Source: Sphaerospermopsis kisseleviana NIES-73 (GTDB lineage: Bacteria; Cyanobacteriota; Cyanobacteriia; Cyanobacteriales; Nostocaceae). Taken from it: a stretch of 64,000 bases of DNA. The position numbers and the translations under genes are program-made. Under the pieces are notes generated by a model that was not told the origin of the DNA, ran no database searches, and saw only the letters and a program-made list of their open reading frames with translations. Numbering within the stretch: position 1 is the stretch's first letter; every line of letters starts with the position of its first letter. The stretch spans positions 62,001 to 126,000 of the forward strand of contig NZ_AP018315.1 of assembly GCF_002368075.1 (NCBI RefSeq). The letters run 5' to 3'. Below are positions 62,335 to 64,000 of the stretch, piece after piece.

Positions 62335-62949
62335 ATGATTACGCTTTATATAGAAACTAATTTTTTTATTGAGTTTGCGAAGAATCAAGAGCAAGAAGCT
62401 GAAGAGTTAGTATATTCTACTTCTCCTGAAAAAATGTCGTTAATAGAAATTGTCACTCCGGCAATTTGTTGTATGGAATCTCTTTCGGTTTTGGAAGATG
62501 AACGTACAAGGAGAAATCGTTTTCAAGTTAACTTAGAAAGAGAAATAAGTGAACTAAGAGGAAATACGAATTCTGAATACTCTGTAGAAATTATGAAATC
62601 TCTTCAAAATGCAAAATATAATAACGAAAAAATGGCTAATAATATTAATATTCGTCTGTTTGAAGTTTTAGAATGGGCTAAAAATTATGTAGAATTCATA
62701 CAATTAAAACCAGATATACTCAGTACAAGTCTGGAAAATGTACTTATTACTGATCCTACAGATAATTTAATTTTACATTGTATTCTTGATCATGCCAAAA
62801 CATCTTTAAATAATCAGAAAGTTCTATTGAGTGGAAATTCTAAAGATTTTGGTACAAAAGAGATTAAAGGAATATTGCAGGAAGCAGGTATACAAAGATA
62901 TTTTGTCAAGACGGGCGATTTTTTAGGCTGGTTAAATTCACAGTTCTAA
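62335..62949 (+). CDS. PIN-like protein
   Basis: The 204-residue protein starts MITLYIETNFFIEFAKNQEQ, the first PIN motif in the common ETN variant, with PAICCMESLSV (second acid), ITDPTDNLILHCILDH (third) and LLSGNSKDF (fourth, with N-S-K-D). It has an inserted helical region (LEREISELRGNTNSEY). It is longer than VapC toxins and may belong to a PIN subfamily with an unknown target. It follows the gene at 61870-62319 by 15 bp, so the two are co-transcribed. Confidence 0.65.
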   Translation: MITLYIETNFFIEFAKNQEQEAEELVYSTSPEKMSLIEIVTPAICCMESLSVLEDERTRRNRFQVNLEREISELRGNTNSEYSVEIMKSLQNAKYNNEKMANNINIRLFEVLEWAKNYVEFIQLKPDILSTSLENVLITDPTDNLILHCILDHAKTSLNNQKVLLSGNSKDFGTKEIKGILQEAGIQRYFVKTGDFLGWLNSQF

Positions 62950-63132
62950 TTATTGTGTTAAATCCCACATTTTGCACTTCAAAAAGTAGCATAATCAAAC
63001 TACATTGACGGTCAATTAAAACATTAAAACTTATGGTTTGAATTGGAGTGCGGAATGTGGGTTATAGAAAGCTTTGAATTTACCAGTTTTCTCCAAATTG
63101 ATCAGGTCAATATTTAGCAAAAACATGGGTTG

Positions 63133-63300
63133 AAAGCTCCTCGCCCCTGTTTGCCCACAGGCAAGCTTCTAGGGCGACTTTTTGATAGAATAGTACAAAC
63201 AGGGCATTGTCTGTTGGGCGAGACAGTGTAAGACGGGGATTCCTGCAACTGTTGTTTGAACCCAGAATCTTCGCGCTTCTAGGGCGGGGAGTGTGTCAAC
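63133..63300. mobile_element. IS200/IS605-like ends without a transposase gene
   Basis: The left part AAGCTCCTCGCCC ... TAGGGCGA forms a hairpin (TCGCCC/GGGCGA). The right part reads GAATCTTCGCGCTTCTAGGG then CGGGGAGTGTGTCAA, the kind of subterminal hairpin and end seen in IS200/IS605 elements of cyanobacteria. About 165 bp lie between the ends and no tnpA or tnpB frame is present. It is probably a palindrome-associated, non-autonomous derivative. The identification rests on resemblance. Confidence 0.4.
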
Positions 63301-63353
63301 CCAAATAGGTCTTTCCGCAGTATCTATAGCGTCTAAACTTGAAATAACAAACT

Positions 63354-64000
63354 TTAGCGAATACGCACTGGTAGAGTGACAAACCCGTTGCCAGGGAAGG
63401 TTTCGCGCTCTAGGGTCTCGTTTGAGGCAAGCGATATCTCTGCGGTGTGGGCGAGCAGCGTTTCGACAGTAACGCGCAACTCCAGTTGAGCGAGAGGCGC
63501 TCCCAGACAGTAGTGGATACCCCCGCCGTAAAGCAAATTGGCTTGCTGTTCGCGGTCGAGATGGATTTCATCCGGGGCGTTGAACGCTCGCGGATCTCGG
63601 TTAGCGGCGATCCACATCAGCGAGATCCGCTCACCTGCGGGAATCGTACGGCCGTTGATCGTGGCTTCCCGCGTTGTTACTCGGGTGTTGGCAACCAATG
63701 GACCGTCCATTCGAGGAATTTCATTGATGGCGGCGGGAATTAGCTGTGGCTGTTCGCGCAGACGGTGTTGGAGGTTCTGGTTTTCTGCTAGATGGGCAAT
63801 GACAATGCCGATTGCTGCGGCGACGGTGCCATGCCCTGCTATCCAATTCCGCAGCACCGCGATGATATCCTCGTTGCTCCAGCGGTGACCGTTTACCTCG
63901 GTCATCATCAGCCGACCGGTAACATCGTCCCGGATGTCCTGACGACGATGATCCTCGATTGCCTCGGTAACAATTGCCTCGTACTCCACTGCGATCGCAC
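63354..64000 (-). CDS. cytochrome P450, N-terminal part beyond the window
   Basis: The reverse frame is open from the right edge to the stop at 63354, about 215 codons. It has the I-helix motif IAGHGTVAAAIG, the K-helix E-x-x-R in NEIPRMDG, and the haem-binding loop LLYGGGIHYCLGAPLAQLEL with the axial cysteine. These are the C-terminal half of a soluble bacterial P450 monooxygenase. The base composition is unlike the surroundings: 36 of 60 bases are G or C in 63601-63660, against 14 of 60 in 62581-62640. This suggests acquisition from a GC-rich bacterium. Confidence 0.9.
   Translation of the reverse strand, partial: AIAVEYEAIVTEAIEDHRRQDIRDDVTGRLMMTEVNGHRWSNEDIIAVLRNWIAGHGTVAAAIGIVIAHLAENQNLQHRLREQPQLIPAAINEIPRMDGPLVANTRVTTREATINGRTIPAGERISLMWIAANRDPRAFNAPDEIHLDREQQANLLYGGGIHYCLGAPLAQLELRVTVETLLAHTAEISLASNETLERETFPGNGFVTLPVRIR

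Noticed and set aside
63447..63888. Plus-strand frames opposite the P450
   Set aside because: The reverse strand carries clear P450 motifs; open antisense frames are expected in GC-rich coding sequence.
1..64000. tRNA or rRNA genes
   Set aside because: Reading both strands, I found no segment with convincing tRNA arms or rRNA sequence. A covariance-model scan would be needed to exclude them fully.

Overview
The window looks like the chromosome (or a large replicon) of a filamentous cyanobacterium, probably of the Nostocales. The reasons are the many GCGATCGC (HIP1) octamers, an AT-rich background, the xisH/xisI pair, several Uma2-family genes, and spacers packed with short interspersed repeats. 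No rRNA, tRNA or CRISPR array was found. Both edges cut genes: a tyrosine recombinase on the left and a cytochrome P450 on the right.

Layout. 0-7 kb: partial integrase, three PIN-type toxin-antitoxin loci (one toxin frameshifted), an orphan PD-(D/E)XK nuclease, a Uma2 protein, a broken ATPase gene and xisHI. 7.8-12.3 kb: housekeeping and unknown genes (TenA, DUF2214, an AlkA-like glycosylase, a hydrolase, small unknowns). 12.5-17.9 kb: a Snf2 helicase with its SWIM zinc-finger partner, then a Uma2 gene. 18.1-20.5 kb: an HD-phosphatase/polynucleotide-kinase protein and an ATP-dependent RNA ligase, together a likely nucleic-acid repair pair. 20.8-25.8 kb: a PQQ-type sugar dehydrogenase lipoprotein, two unknowns, and RarA fused to a methyltransferase-like domain and carrying an 18-residue tandem repeat. 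26-32.7 kb: a TetR-controlled divergent block (glycosyltransferase versus TetR plus a carotenoid-isomerase-like flavoprotein), a truncated GHMP kinase and a GalU-like nucleotidyltransferase. 32.8-36.5 kb: AbrB/PIN, HNH, HicB-like and HEPN genes. 36.7-38.2 kb: glpK with an internal stop. 38.5-41.3 kb: a plasmid-like module of small DNA-binding proteins with iteron-like repeats. 41.6-47.8 kb: Uma2 and PD-(D/E)XK genes, adenine deaminase, and an ArsC/Spx-like protein. 48-57 kb: a defence-island-like stretch with a MoxR ATPase plus metallopeptidase/VWA protein, DarTG, xisI and glpK scars, and a convergent metallopeptidase/HEPN pair. 57.5-64 kb: a BASS transporter with an arylsulfatase, transposase debris, another PIN pair, IS200/IS605-like ends and a GC-rich P450.

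The spacers are unusually informative. By direct comparison inside the window I defined seven repeat families, here called A to G. They have terminal inverted repeats. For families A, B and F, target-site duplications of about 8, 9 and 9 bp are readable. They are probably MITEs mobilised in trans, since no intact transposase gene is present. One B copy is nested in an F copy. E and B copies abut start codons, and smaller palindromic repeats have been inserted in frame into coding sequences.

The most noteworthy systems are the HD-Pnk plus RNA ligase pair, DarTG beside MoxR/VWA, the metallopeptidase/HEPN pair bordered by gene scars, and the iteron-bearing module. All functions are read from motifs and family knowledge; no database search was possible.
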